Counted from the first letter of the stretch, positions 6,562 through 15,895 are shown. The stretch: DNA of 45,531 bases from Prevotella sp. (GCA_016281055.1 JAEEHW010000088.1:1-45531), one strand, 5' to 3'. The notes: generated from the sequence alone by a model not told the origin. Made by a program: numbers and translations.

Positions 6562-8304
6562 TCAGTTTCCTTCAATCTCGTCGATTGCCATGGTGCGCTC
6601 CTCCTTGTTGCGTACTATCTTGAGCACTAGTTCGCCCTTTACTGATGACGGAACGGACAGTTCCACCATGGCGCGGTCAGAGTTGAGTGGCGTGGCTTCA
6701 GGCGTGGCTTCGGCAATCTTTGCCCCTCCACAGGTGAGGATTACTTTCTCAGGGAAGATGATGTGGCACGGGGTATTTCTTGTCATCCATACGCGTATCT
6801 TCTTCATGCCTGGCACCTGCGGAACGCCTAAGAGCAGTTCCGGTGCCGACGAAATCATCTGGCCGCAGTGATAGTTTGACGGTAGTCCCAGTAGTCCGTC
6901 GGTAAGTATGCTGATGTCGGTGTAGTCCTCGTCAAGTTCGCTGAGGGCGGTGAGCTTCTTTCCGAGCAACAGGTTGCTGCCTTTGGTTTCTGCGGCATGG
7001 TCAGCCATCTCAGCATAGTCTTTCAGGTAAGAGTCCACAGTCCAGCACGCTTCGCTATATACCTCCGTATTCTTCGATTCCAGGGCGGCAAGGTGGTCGT
7101 AATATGTCTGGTAGCCGTCAATGTTTCCCGAAAGGCGCATCAGTTCCAGTCGTGTGAACGACATGGCGCGGCAGAGCCTGTCCATTACTTTTCTCTCGTT
7201 TCCAGAAGTTTCAGGCACCAAGGCGGCGAAGGCATTGTGGAAGTCGATGAATTCTTTTGCCGGCAGATATGTCTTCACTGCCTGGCTGACACCACCGTAG
7301 AGGGGTAGCACCTTGCCCTGCTTGGCAGTCCAATCCTCCTGCATAAGCAGAAAGTCGGAAACCAGTTTTCCTGCCTTGGGGTATCGCTCCGCACAGTGGC
7401 TCTTTATCAGTTCCGCATAGTTCAGGTCAGGGTTCTTCAGCAGTTCTGCCAGCACTTTGGTGTGGATGTACTGCCATGTGCTGTAGTCTGTACCGCTGCC
7501 GTTGAGGAACACACCCTTCACCTTATTTCTTGCATACATCTGCAGTCTGTGCTGCATGATGTTGATTATGGGGAACGGTGTGAAATAGTCGTCAAAGTTG
7601 TTTATGTAGTCCCATACGTAAACGTGGTTCACCTTCTGTGCCCACTGGCTGAGAATGTTCTCAAACTGAGTGTCGCGCTCAGTCTTCACGGGACAGAGAT
7701 GATAGTGTATGGCACTGACGAGCACTCCCGTGTTTTCGGGCATCCTGTGGTCAGGCAGTGTCTTTGCCGTGCTGTAGTGTGAGGTAAAGAAGATATGCTT
7801 TGGGAAACGCTTTGCCAGTTTCTCAATCATAGCAAGCACTGCAGGCGAGGAATTGTCGGTGGTGTTCCCTGCCTCGCGGCACTGGCGACACTGGCACACC
7901 AGTTCGTTGTCATTAGCGAGGATGGCAAAGCGCTGGGTGTCGTCTTCACCGTAGGTGTCGATGATGTAGTGTACTATATATTCATACAGTTGGTTTGACG
8001 AGAAGCAGAACTGGTCTTTCGTGCGCTCGCCATCCACGAAGGCATAGACCAATGAAGAGGGATTCATTGGCAGCACCCGTCTGAGGTTGTGTCCCCACAG
8101 TCCCCAGTCCTCATCAACACTGTTCAGTCCCAAATCCTTGCCCTGCGAGCCGAGGGCGTCAGAGAGGTATATCTCCTTATATTCAAACACACCATTGTCT
8201 TTGGTGCTGCTGGTTTTCTGTGCGCAGCAGCATAGTAGCGGCATTAAAAAAGTGAAAAGTGAAAAGTGGAAAGTGAAAAATATCGTTCGAAACAAATTAT
8301 GCAT
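6562..8304 (-). CDS. DUF4838 domain putative lipoprotein (glycoside-hydrolase-like)
   Basis: A 580-residue exported protein. The signal peptide ends in FLMPLLCCCAQK, a Cys-rich lipobox-like site. Residues of about 60-330 resemble DUF4838 (PF16126): ANDNELVCQCRQC, then VYVWDYINNFDDYFTPFPI and a GVFLNGSG-type motif. The family is regarded as a TIM-barrel, GH-like domain. The C-terminal third shows a helical region and a beta-rich end, without a family that I recognise. It sits between the TPR/barrel export gene and the DUF1573 gene, the place where the PgaB lipoprotein (deacetylase/hydrolase) would be in a pga operon, so a polymer-modifying or -cleaving role is plausible. The signal peptide core FFTFHFSLFTF is read from a CACTTTTCA repeat. 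Confidence 0.75.
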   Translation of the reverse strand: MHNLFRTIFFTFHFSLFTFLMPLLCCCAQKTSSTKDNGVFEYKEIYLSDALGSQGKDLGLNSVDEDWGLWGHNLRRVLPMNPSSLVYAFVDGERTKDQFCFSSNQLYEYIVHYIIDTYGEDDTQRFAILANDNELVCQCRQCREAGNTTDNSSPAVLAMIEKLAKRFPKHIFFTSHYSTAKTLPDHRMPENTGVLVSAIHYHLCPVKTERDTQFENILSQWAQKVNHVYVWDYINNFDDYFTPFPIINIMQHRLQMYARNKVKGVFLNGSGTDYSTWQYIHTKVLAELLKNPDLNYAELIKSHCAERYPKAGKLVSDFLLMQEDWTAKQGKVLPLYGGVSQAVKTYLPAKEFIDFHNAFAALVPETSGNERKVMDRLCRAMSFTRLELMRLSGNIDGYQTYYDHLAALESKNTEVYSEACWTVDSYLKDYAEMADHAAETKGSNLLLGKKLTALSELDEDYTDISILTDGLLGLPSNYHCGQMISSAPELLLGVPQVPGMKKIRVWMTRNTPCHIIFPEKVILTCGGAKIAEATPEATPLNSDRAMVELSVPSSVKGELVLKIVRNKEERTMAIDEIEGN

Positions 8305-8331
8305 TGTGAATTGTGAATTATGAATTAAATA

Positions 8332-11130
8332 TTAAAATGCCATGTGTAACTGGAATGTCAGACTGTATATGTTACGGTATGAGTCATTCAGTATGCCGTC
8401 GCCGTCAGTGTAAGGACTGTAGCAGGTGTTCCAGTTGCCTTGCAGTCCGAGGTATAGGTGGCGTGTGAGCAGATACTGTACGTCGAAGCCCACCATAGCG
8501 TTAGTGTGTGACACGTTGCGCAGCGCCGTCTGTTCGAAGAAGGTCAGTTCGGGGAATGAACCAAAACCAGCCAGCAGCGAGACAGACGAGATGTTGTCGT
8601 TATTGAAGAATAGCTTGCCCTTCATTCCTATATTGTAATACAGACTGCTTTTCATAAACGTTACGTCTGCGTTGAGGAAGGCCTTTATGCGCTCCCATGA
8701 TTTCTCAACAGATGGTGTGAAGAGAATAAGACTGAACTCGTCGTTTGTCACTTCGGTGGTGCCGTCGCCGTTACCCATATACAGGTATGTCTTCGGGGTG
8801 CGGCGATAGCCCAGTCTGAGTGACGGAGTCCATCCCTTGTCCATGGCGTAGCTTGCCGATACGTTGGCACCTATCTTGTTGAAGAACTTGGTGGAGTATG
8901 CCAAATTAGCCATGCCGCTCCAACGGTGGTTGAAGGTGTGTTCCCACTGCGCCATGAACTCCAGTCCTACGCCTCCCGCTTCGGCATCCTTGCCGTTGTG
9001 ATATCCGTCAATACCCTTGTAACTTATTTGTCCGGTATATGTATTCTCCTTTTCTATACGACTGTAGCTTACGGAAGCGATGGAGTAGAGGTGAGCCCTT
9101 GTTGACATGTTTTCTGCATGGTCGTCATAGAAAGCCTGAGTGTATGATGCGTCAACGCGGTTATTCAGTGCGCGGAATCCCAGATAGCGCATGTGCTCAT
9201 AGTATTCCTGCTGCTCAGCATTGCTCGGCTCATAATAACGCTTCTGGTAGTCGTAAGCAGTGCTCCAGTCCTTCAAATGCTCACTGGCAAGTCCCCGCAT
9301 GTATAACAGTTCCTTGTTTGCTGGGTCGTAAACCAATGCCGTGTCTATAATCTGCAAGGCGGTTTCGGGCATGTGCTGCTTCAGCAGTTCAGTAGCCCAC
9401 TCGCCAGTAATGCCTGAATGGGCTGCGATATACTGCGGCGACTCATATTCGCCCTCTTTCCTTCTGCCAGGATTTACCAGTGCCAGAGCCTCGGCATTGC
9501 GCCCTTGATGGCGAAGCGATACAGCCTGCTTTATCACGAAGTATGGAGAATTGGGAAAACGCTCGTAGCCCATTTCGGCATACTTCTGAAACAAGTCATT
9601 ACGCTTTAGCGTCTGACTCATGTTTATGCAGCATCTCAGTGCTGCCTCGCTTTCCGGCACCACCTCCAGCAGGTCCTGTGCCATGGCGAGGGCTTCGCCG
9701 TAGTTCTCTTCCTCTACCAGTGTATGCAGACGGTTTGCCACCATCTCCTCATATGCTGACGCATAGCGGTTGCGGTTTGCAAAGTCCATTTCCGCAGCTT
9801 TAAGGAACAGTTCCTTGGCATAGTCAAACCGGTTCATGTGAGCCAGGCAGTTGATGCGCATCGACACTGCTGCAGGCCATGACTCATGGCTGACGGGCAT
9901 CAGTTCTATGGCACGCTGCAGATGTTCGTCGGCATCAGCCCACTGCTGTTGCGCCATATCGGTAATGCCCATTTGGAGCATCATGTCGGCATACAAGGCT
10001 TTCAGTTCCTCGTCGTTGGGATTATTCTGATATAATTCCTGCAATACCCTGCGCATAGCATTCTCATTGCCCACGCGCTTCTCCAAAGTGTATAGCTTCA
10101 TGAGCAGCGGTGTGGTGCGGCCCTGACGCTGCATGGCATCGGTCAGGTATGCACGGGCATCGTCATAGTAGCCTCTCGTGAGCGAGGTGTTGAGTAAGTA
10201 GTTGAGAGCATCGCGGTCGTGGGTCTTGGCATAAAGCTTGCCGTTCATCTCGTATGGGTCACGAGTACGTGCATCGGCTGCCGCTTCACGCAGGATGTTA
10301 GTGTATATGCTGGAGGAAGAATTCTTCTGAGCCATCCGCAGAGCCTGTGAGTAGTTGCCCATTTCGGCGTGAATGCCTATGATTTTGTTTGTCAGTTCAG
10401 CATTGTTGGGGAAACGTGCCAGTCCTCTGTTGCCCACACCTATGGCACGGTCGTTCTCGCCCATGCGCTGATATATGCCCATCAGTTCCAGATAGTAGCT
10501 TAGGTTGTCGGGGTCGGTCTCCAGCCACTTCTCCAGTTCGAGTGCCGTTTGTTCCGCATTGCTGCTCTTCTTCATCAGTCTGTCAAGATTCTTACGGTGC
10601 AGTTTTGCCAAGTCGTTCCTCACCAGTGTGTCGTTGGGATATATGCGTGCCAGGCGCTCCAGTGCAGCGTCGGCCTCCACGTTGTTGTGAATCTTCCTGT
10701 ATAGTGATATCTTTCTGCGCCACAGGTCGCGGTCATAGGGTTGGAACTCCAGCAGTTCGTTTATGTAGCATATAGCGCTACTGTAGTGCTTCGAGGCATC
10801 CTCCACATCCACCATGACACGCTTCGCTTTATAGTGCTGGTCGTTAGTCTGTATGGCACGTATGAGGTTGTAGCGAGCCTCGTTCATGTGTCCCGTCACG
10901 TAGTAGTAACGTCCGTTCAGGTATCTCAGGTCGGCATCGTCTGGCCACTCTTCCAATCCGTTGTTTATCTCACGCTTGGCCGCAGTCCATGAATTGGAAT
11001 GTATGAACGACTCTGCCCTCGACACATAGTAGCTCGCCTTGTGCTGACGGTCCTGTGCCGTCGCAGCAAGCGGCATCATCATCAAAGTCAGAAGTATGGA
11101 CAACACCTTAGTCTTTAATTTATAATTCAT
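8332..11130 (-). CDS. TPR protein with C-terminal YaiO-like outer-membrane beta-barrel (PgaA-like exporter)
   Basis: A 932-residue protein with a signal peptide (about 1-25, ending AATAQ). About 600 residues of tetratricopeptide repeats follow (for example LEEWPDDADLRYLNGRYYYVTGH). From about residue 680 a beta-rich domain of alternating aromatic strands begins and ends in FQLHMAF, with the terminal Phe expected of an outer-membrane barrel. The TPR-plus-porin layout is that of PgaA/BcsC/AlgK-E exporters; the barrel resembles the YaiO family. It lies between the GT2 synthase and the DUF4838 gene, all on one strand with short spacers. The predicted role is to guide nascent exopolysaccharide through the periplasm and outer membrane. 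Its first codons are read from an AATTATAAATTAAAG-type repeat. Confidence 0.83.
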   Translation of the reverse strand: MNYKLKTKVLSILLTLMMMPLAATAQDRQHKASYYVSRAESFIHSNSWTAAKREINNGLEEWPDDADLRYLNGRYYYVTGHMNEARYNLIRAIQTNDQHYKAKRVMVDVEDASKHYSSAICYINELLEFQPYDRDLWRRKISLYRKIHNNVEADAALERLARIYPNDTLVRNDLAKLHRKNLDRLMKKSSNAEQTALELEKWLETDPDNLSYYLELMGIYQRMGENDRAIGVGNRGLARFPNNAELTNKIIGIHAEMGNYSQALRMAQKNSSSSIYTNILREAAADARTRDPYEMNGKLYAKTHDRDALNYLLNTSLTRGYYDDARAYLTDAMQRQGRTTPLLMKLYTLEKRVGNENAMRRVLQELYQNNPNDEELKALYADMMLQMGITDMAQQQWADADEHLQRAIELMPVSHESWPAAVSMRINCLAHMNRFDYAKELFLKAAEMDFANRNRYASAYEEMVANRLHTLVEEENYGEALAMAQDLLEVVPESEAALRCCINMSQTLKRNDLFQKYAEMGYERFPNSPYFVIKQAVSLRHQGRNAEALALVNPGRRKEGEYESPQYIAAHSGITGEWATELLKQHMPETALQIIDTALVYDPANKELLYMRGLASEHLKDWSTAYDYQKRYYEPSNAEQQEYYEHMRYLGFRALNNRVDASYTQAFYDDHAENMSTRAHLYSIASVSYSRIEKENTYTGQISYKGIDGYHNGKDAEAGGVGLEFMAQWEHTFNHRWSGMANLAYSTKFFNKIGANVSASYAMDKGWTPSLRLGYRRTPKTYLYMGNGDGTTEVTNDEFSLILFTPSVEKSWERIKAFLNADVTFMKSSLYYNIGMKGKLFFNNDNISSVSLLAGFGSFPELTFFEQTALRNVSHTNAMVGFDVQYLLTRHLYLGLQGNWNTCYSPYTDGDGILNDSYRNIYSLTFQLHMAF

Positions 11131-11165
11131 AACTTAACTCTTAATTCTTAACTCTTAATTCTTAA
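11131..11165. repeat. TAACTCTTAATTCT direct repeat in the spacer
   Basis: The 35-bp spacer between the GT2 and TPR/barrel genes is made of near-tandem TAACTCTTAATTCT units and contains no other signal. Confidence 0.5.
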
Positions 11166-12617
11166 CTAAGCATTTGGAGTCTTGTTTGCTTTGTTTTTCT
11201 TTACACCGGTACGCTGGATAGGTTTCCACACCGCAGTGGCCTGCGTGATGAAGTTCCAGTAACCCACCACTGAGCAGTATGTCACGATGGGGTGGAATAC
11301 TATTGGTTCGAAAATAGCGGCAAGGAACAGTTTCAGGTAAGTCCTCTTCCTGTTGTACCAGTTTACGGCCTTGGTGGAATAGTCGAATGTCAGCACGCAG
11401 ACTGCCATCAGTACCGCAAATATGTAAACCATGCCGAAGATAATTGCCGATGCTTCCCAGTTCACACCACCGATGATGATGAGCCATATCATGAACAGAG
11501 CACCGAGCAACTCAAGTACGGGTGCAATGAACTCGAACAGGAAGATGTATGACAGTGTGAAGGCACCGATAGGGCCGTAGTGCGGATTGAAGAACAGTTT
11601 GCGGTGGTGCGATACTATCTCAAACAGTCCACGTGCCCATCTGGTACGCTGTCTGTAGAATGCCTTTAGAATACTCGGACCCTCAGTCCAGCAGCACACC
11701 TGCGGCACCTGTGCCACGCAGAACTTCTGTCCGCTGTTTCTCATGTATGTCACCATGCGCAGCAGCATATCCATATCCTCTGCCATTGAGGTCTGGTCGT
11801 ATCCTCCCGACTTCACCACGACGTCAGTGTCGAAAAGTCCGAAACCACCCGATATGTTAGGCAGCGCATTGATATTCGCCCATCCCAGTTTGCCTATAAG
11901 GAATGAACGCAGGTACTCCATTTGCTGGAACAGTGGCAGAATGCGCGACGGTTCCCTTGCCTCAATCACTCTGCCGTCGCCTATCAGGCAGCCGTTATTC
12001 ATAAGCATGGTGGCACTCACGCCAATCATCGGGTCGTGACTGTTCACTACGAGCCACATCATGCGGTACAGTGCCATTGGCTCCACGATACAGTCCACGT
12101 CGGTACATACGAAATACTTGTTGCTGCATACATTGATGCCTGCGTTAGAACCGTCACTCTTTCGACCGCCGTGCTCCTTGTCCACCACGACGAGTTTGCT
12201 AAACCTTGGGTCGGTGGACTTCAGTACACGCTTGATAGGTTTGGAAGGCACCTTCATGGCGATGTCATACGGCACCTCCACCAGGTGAAACTCATCATGC
12301 AGCAATTCCATGGTGCGGTCGGTACTTGCATCATTCACGATGATAATCTCGTAGTTAGGATAGTCTATCTGCATCAGGGAATAAACATTGTCGATGATGG
12401 TGATTTCCTCGTTGTATGCCGGTGCAATAATTGATACACCCGGAGTAAGCGGCGAACTCTCCATCAGGTATTTCAGTGTCGTATCCGACGGCATGTCTAT
12501 CTTCACCCTTTTCTGCGCCCTGTAACTCTGAAAGACAAGAAACATGTAGCTCAGCAGTATCGCAATGGAATATACGAAGATTATACAACAGAATGTATAG
12601 TAAATGGATAACCACAT
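11166..12617 (-). CDS. processive family 2 glycosyltransferase (PgaC/BcsA-like polysaccharide synthase)
   Basis: A 483-residue membrane synthase. One N-terminal membrane segment (about 5-28) precedes a GT-A domain. It carries the processive GT2 signature: VND (95-96), the metal-binding D-V-D at 173-175, the base-region E-D at 280-281, and QRTRW at 323-327, matching Q(Q/R)xRW. At least four hydrophobic segments follow (about 345-450), then a basic tail. Such enzymes polymerise a beta-linked polysaccharide at the inner membrane and extrude it. The donor sugar cannot be told from sequence; UDP-GlcNAc is possible by analogy with PgaC. It is preceded by a HEAT-type membrane gene and followed by the TPR/barrel exporter. 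No PilZ domain is visible. Confidence 0.88.
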   Translation of the reverse strand: MWLSIYYTFCCIIFVYSIAILLSYMFLVFQSYRAQKRVKIDMPSDTTLKYLMESSPLTPGVSIIAPAYNEEITIIDNVYSLMQIDYPNYEIIIVNDASTDRTMELLHDEFHLVEVPYDIAMKVPSKPIKRVLKSTDPRFSKLVVVDKEHGGRKSDGSNAGINVCSNKYFVCTDVDCIVEPMALYRMMWLVVNSHDPMIGVSATMLMNNGCLIGDGRVIEAREPSRILPLFQQMEYLRSFLIGKLGWANINALPNISGGFGLFDTDVVVKSGGYDQTSMAEDMDMLLRMVTYMRNSGQKFCVAQVPQVCCWTEGPSILKAFYRQRTRWARGLFEIVSHHRKLFFNPHYGPIGAFTLSYIFLFEFIAPVLELLGALFMIWLIIIGGVNWEASAIIFGMVYIFAVLMAVCVLTFDYSTKAVNWYNRKRTYLKLFLAAIFEPIVFHPIVTYCSVVGYWNFITQATAVWKPIQRTGVKKNKANKTPNA

Positions 12618-12765
12618 AGCGTTTTTAATTCATAATGCATAATTCACCATGCATAATTCGTAACATTTATTTATTGGTTTATTAACTTTCAATCTTTTAA
12701 CCTTTCACTTTTGACCTTCAACCTTAGTCCTTCAACCTTTCACCTTTCACTTTTCACCTTTCACC
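12618..12765. repeat. repeat-filled spacer inside the exopolysaccharide locus
   Basis: Two low-complexity families make up this spacer: ATGCATAATTC words at 12625-12665 and CACTTTTCACCTTTCAC / CTTTCAACC words at 12685-12770. No promoter or terminator is evident. Confidence 0.55.
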
Positions 12766-14043
12766 TTATATATATACTGTTTCTACGGAAGGATGATATG
12801 CCTGCTCTTTGTCGAGCCTTATCTTTGCAAGTGTGATGGGATTGTTGAAGAAAGAGAAGAATTTCTCTTCATCCTCGGTCTTGGCGGCCTCCAGCTCACG
12901 GAACTGTGCCAATCCCTTCTTTCCGTAGTTATACAGGCATCGCAATGCCTCGAACCGCACGTGAGGATTAGTGGCTTCCTTGTATTCGTCAACCAGCATG
13001 TCGAGGCTGTTGCCCGTTGCCATGCGTGTTACGGCATGCATTATTGCCACCTTGGTGTCGTCAGGCTGCATCAAGATAGAGTCAGCAAGCATCTTCTCGC
13101 TCTCAGAATAGTTGAGATAACCCCATGTGCGTGAAATCTCCTCTATCAGTTTCTTGTGACTGCTGATTCTGAAGAGGTCTTCAAGCTGCGGGCAGTATTC
13201 CTTCTGGTCGAAGCGCCGCATCAGCCTTACGAACACACACTGCGTGTTTGGGTTCTTCTGGTGCAGTGCCCAGTTGGCAAGGTTAGGCAGTTTTACGCCG
13301 CTCTTCCTGCGTCGCTGCAGCAGGAAACCCAGCTCAATCTCGTCGTATATGCAGCAGTTGTCGTCAAAGAAGTCTGTCTCAAAATAGTCAAGGTCGCTGT
13401 CCGAACTCGACATTATGGATGCATACATCGCCAGGCGCTGAACGTATTTGTTTTTTGAGACACGCAACTGGTTTATTACCCACGGACTGACATACAGTTT
13501 GAAGGTGCGCAGCATCGACAGTGCATCGCTTTTCTTCCTGTAGCTTCCTACACTTGTTACTTTCTCAAGAAACTCGCGCAGTGAGAAAAGGTTTATGAGT
13601 TGATGAAGGTTTTCGTGACGGCTGTGAGTGGCATTTCCTGATATGCACTTGAAATATACCATGCGACAGAAGAGCATCTTCTCCCTGTTGTCGCGCAGCA
13701 CATCCTTCTTGTTGCTCAGTTCATCATCAACGCCGAGCAACTCCACCACCTCCATCCTTGTCATGTTTGGCTTACATTCGGCAGACAAAAGATATTCCAC
13801 GGCTTTCCCGAAACGCTTTTCCAGGCGTTTCATCGTCTTTGTCCATTTGGCACGACGCCTCATCCTGTCAAACGTAATAAAGATGAGGGCAACTATGCTG
13901 CATGAACAAAATGTAATAAGCGTAACAGCTATCCTGACCTCTATGGGGTAATCGCAATAAGCCTTATAAAGAAAAGTAAGCCAATACGTCGCATATGCCA
14001 ACCATAGGTTTAGGTAATATGTTATCCAAGAAATGGTATCCAT
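12766..14043 (-). CDS. membrane protein with HEAT-like repeats, first gene of the exopolysaccharide locus
   Basis: I start at ATG 14043 (MDTISWITYY), giving 425 residues. The open frame runs on to 14103, but that stretch is the promoter-proximal repeat element. Two hydrophobic segments lie in the first 65 residues, followed by a basic RMRRRAKWTK anchor. The remaining 350 residues are helical with HEAT-like character toward the C-terminus (NPHVRFEALRCLYNYGKKG). HEAT arrays mediate protein contacts. As the gene just before the GT2 synthase, it may act as the synthase's membrane co-subunit, a PgaD-like position, but it has no sequence similarity to PgaD that I can see. Confidence 0.7.
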   Translation of the reverse strand: MDTISWITYYLNLWLAYATYWLTFLYKAYCDYPIEVRIAVTLITFCSCSIVALIFITFDRMRRRAKWTKTMKRLEKRFGKAVEYLLSAECKPNMTRMEVVELLGVDDELSNKKDVLRDNREKMLFCRMVYFKCISGNATHSRHENLHQLINLFSLREFLEKVTSVGSYRKKSDALSMLRTFKLYVSPWVINQLRVSKNKYVQRLAMYASIMSSSDSDLDYFETDFFDDNCCIYDEIELGFLLQRRRKSGVKLPNLANWALHQKNPNTQCVFVRLMRRFDQKEYCPQLEDLFRISSHKKLIEEISRTWGYLNYSESEKMLADSILMQPDDTKVAIMHAVTRMATGNSLDMLVDEYKEATNPHVRFEALRCLYNYGKKGLAQFRELEAAKTEDEEKFFSFFNNPITLAKIRLDKEQAYHPSVETVYI

Positions 14044-14070
14044 CAAATAATAAAAACGTTTTCGGTGTGC

Positions 14071-14207
14071 AATGTATCGCACGAAACAAATAGTGCGTGT
14101 CAATCAAAGATTGGCGCACGTCTCTGATTTGCGAGTGTCAATGTTATCGCACGAAACAAATAGTGCGTGTCAATCAAAGATTGGCGCACGTCTCTGATTT
14201 GCGAGTG
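14071..14207 (-). repeat. two tandem 70-bp copies of a promoter-proximal hairpin element
   Basis: The ATCGCACGAAACAAATAGTG words at 14076 and 14146 mark two nearly identical 70-bp units. They lie immediately downstream of a minus-strand -7 box and in the leader of the HEAT-protein gene. On the minus strand each unit contains a GTGCG-c-CAATC-ttt-GATTG-aca-CGCAC hairpin. Related units at 42691-42822 and 45166-45315 keep the architecture with different stem sequences. Confidence 0.8.
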
Positions 14208-14215
14208 CAAAGTTA
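14208..14215 (-). promoter_or_regulatory. -7 box of the exopolysaccharide locus promoter
   Basis: TAACTTTG on the minus strand is followed by GCACTCGC, the same transition from promoter to repeat element as at 45158. A TTTG at the right distance is not present; the upstream region is only T-rich, so the -33 box is weak. Apart from this, 14216-14458 is AT-rich spacer in which I see nothing else. Confidence 0.5.
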
Positions 14216-14458
14216 ATAAATTATTTCCAAAAATAAAAGGAAAATTGTCTTTTTTTACTGAGTTTTTTATTCTTTTTGCCTTAGCTCAATATTTTCGCAC
14301 TTTTTCTATCTGTTTATCCTTCAATTAGAATGGCAATTCTTCCTTGTCTCTCCCCCCTCGGGCAGTCTGGCTCAGCTTCCTTCACCCTGTGTTCTTTGTT
14401 TCACACTCCTTCCGTGTCATGCGAAAACGTCTGAAAATATATGGATTTTGGCTAATCG

Positions 14459-14490
14459 TTTGGTCGGTTACGATTAAAGATGTACTTTTG
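14459..14490 (+). promoter_or_regulatory. Bacteroidetes promoter of the SGNH esterase gene
   Basis: TTTG at 14459-14462, 20 nt, then TACTTTTG at 14483-14490 is a full consensus match 57 bp before the ATG. Confidence 0.75.
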
Positions 14491-14546
14491 CAAGAGGTTT
14501 TTTATAAATGGTGAAATCGTTTTTTAACAACTACTTTCAATAAACA

Positions 14547-15722
14547 ATGAAAAAGATACTATTTTCAGCCGTAATGGCCTCAATGATTACGGGGCAGGCA
14601 TTAGCACAGAGTAACGAACCGACGTGGACGGGCACATGGGCCACAGCCGTAGAATGGACAGGACCTGGTGACATGCCTAAGGCGAGTCTCTCAAACCGTT
14701 CGCTGAGGGAAATTATCCATGTCAGCATAGGTGGCGAGACACTGCGCATGCAACTCTCCAACATCCACAGTAAGGAACCCGTGGAGATTAAGTCCATCTT
14801 CATCGCCAATGCGCTCGACTCTTGCGACATAGACACAAAGTCAGCAAAATACCTTACTTTCGGAGGCAAGAAGTCGGTGACTATCGCTCCGGGAGAGTCG
14901 GTATATTGTGATGTGATGAAATATCACCTCACACCGCTGCAGCGCCTTTCTGTGACCATCAACTACGGTGCCACTACACCGGTAAACGCTTCTTCACACC
15001 GTGGTTCGCGAACCACGTCTTATCTGATGAAGGGTGAGGCCAAGCCAAAGACGAAGTTTGTGGCAGAGGAGAAATGCGAACATTGGTACAACATCTCGTG
15101 CATAGATGTGCAGACCACCACCCCTACGCCATGCGTGGCAGTGCTGGGCAACAGCATCACCGACGGTCGTGGCAGTACCACCAATATGCAGAACCGCTGG
15201 ACTGACTTCATGGCTGAGGCATACGGAGGCAAGGCCGCCGTGCTCAATCTCGGCATTGGAGGTAACGCTGTGGTGCGTGGAGGACTGAGTGAACCTGCCC
15301 TGGTGCGCTTCGACCGCGACGTACTGGGACAGCAGGGCGTGACTACTGTCGTCATCTTCGAGGGTGTCAACGACATCGGCGGTTGGAAGCCTAACCATGC
15401 CGAGGTGGTGCGCAATCTGACGAATGCCTATACCGAACTCATCAAGAAGGCAAAGGATGCCGGCAAGAAGGTATATATCGGAACCATCATGCCTTACTAT
15501 GGCAACAGCTATTACAACCACTTCAGTGAGGCTGCACGCCTGACCGTCAACGACTGGATTCGTGCAAACAAGGATGTGGACGGCATCATAGACTTCGACA
15601 AACTGACGCAAGACCCTTCAAACCCGAAGGCTCTGCTCCCAGCATATTCATCTGACGGACTGCACGGTACCCCAGCTGCCTACGAGGCAATGGGTAAGCT
15701 CGCAGCCGAAAAGGTGAAATGA
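14547..15722 (+). CDS. secreted SGNH/GDSL hydrolase, probable carbohydrate esterase
   Basis: A 391-residue protein with a signal peptide (about 1-20, ending QALAQ). The first 190 residues form a beta-rich region. The SGNH domain follows: block I GNSITDG at 201-207 with the catalytic Ser, block II GIGGN at 236-240, block III GVNDI at 273-277, and block V DGLHG with Asp370 and His373. The family removes acyl groups, often acetyl esters, from polysaccharides. The N-terminal region before GNSITDG is seen in secreted Bacteroidetes esterases. It is transcribed alone from its own promoter, divergently from the exopolysaccharide locus, so acting on that polymer is possible but unproven; dietary plant polymers are equally likely. 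Confidence 0.88.
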   Translation: MKKILFSAVMASMITGQALAQSNEPTWTGTWATAVEWTGPGDMPKASLSNRSLREIIHVSIGGETLRMQLSNIHSKEPVEIKSIFIANALDSCDIDTKSAKYLTFGGKKSVTIAPGESVYCDVMKYHLTPLQRLSVTINYGATTPVNASSHRGSRTTSYLMKGEAKPKTKFVAEEKCEHWYNISCIDVQTTTPTPCVAVLGNSITDGRGSTTNMQNRWTDFMAEAYGGKAAVLNLGIGGNAVVRGGLSEPALVRFDRDVLGQQGVTTVVIFEGVNDIGGWKPNHAEVVRNLTNAYTELIKKAKDAGKKVYIGTIMPYYGNSYYNHFSEAARLTVNDWIRANKDVDGIIDFDKLTQDPSNPKALLPAYSSDGLHGTPAAYEAMGKLAAEKVK

Positions 15723-15726
15723 TCTG

Positions 15727-15866
15727 AGTTTCGCAAGCTTTGCTCGCTCAAGAGTGGGGGATAAGGGAGTGAAAGTGAAGTAGAAGGGGGGTAGAAAGTG
15801 AAGTGATAGGGACAAATGTATTTGACAGTATCCCTGTAGATAAGTACGTAGGAGGCTTGCGAAACT
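15727..15866. repeat. 12-bp inverted repeat around a 116-bp spacer
   Basis: AGTTTCGCAAGC at 15727-15738 recurs inverted as GCTTGCGAAACT at 15855-15866. The left arm begins a few bases after the SGNH stop codon. The enclosed DNA is purine-rich, with GAAAGTGAAGTAGAAGG-like words, and has no gene. Confidence 0.5.
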
Positions 15867-15895
15867 TAAACAGATAACTATATAATTAGATGCTT

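Noticed and set aside
11922..12434. Plus-strand ORF of 170 codons opposite the GT2 gene
   Set aside because: His- and Val-rich translation typical of an antisense shadow of a coding gene; no independent signals.
14044..14103. Upstream extension of the HEAT-protein gene to 14103
   Set aside because: These 20 codons overlap the promoter-proximal repeat element; the ATG at 14043 opens directly into the membrane segment.
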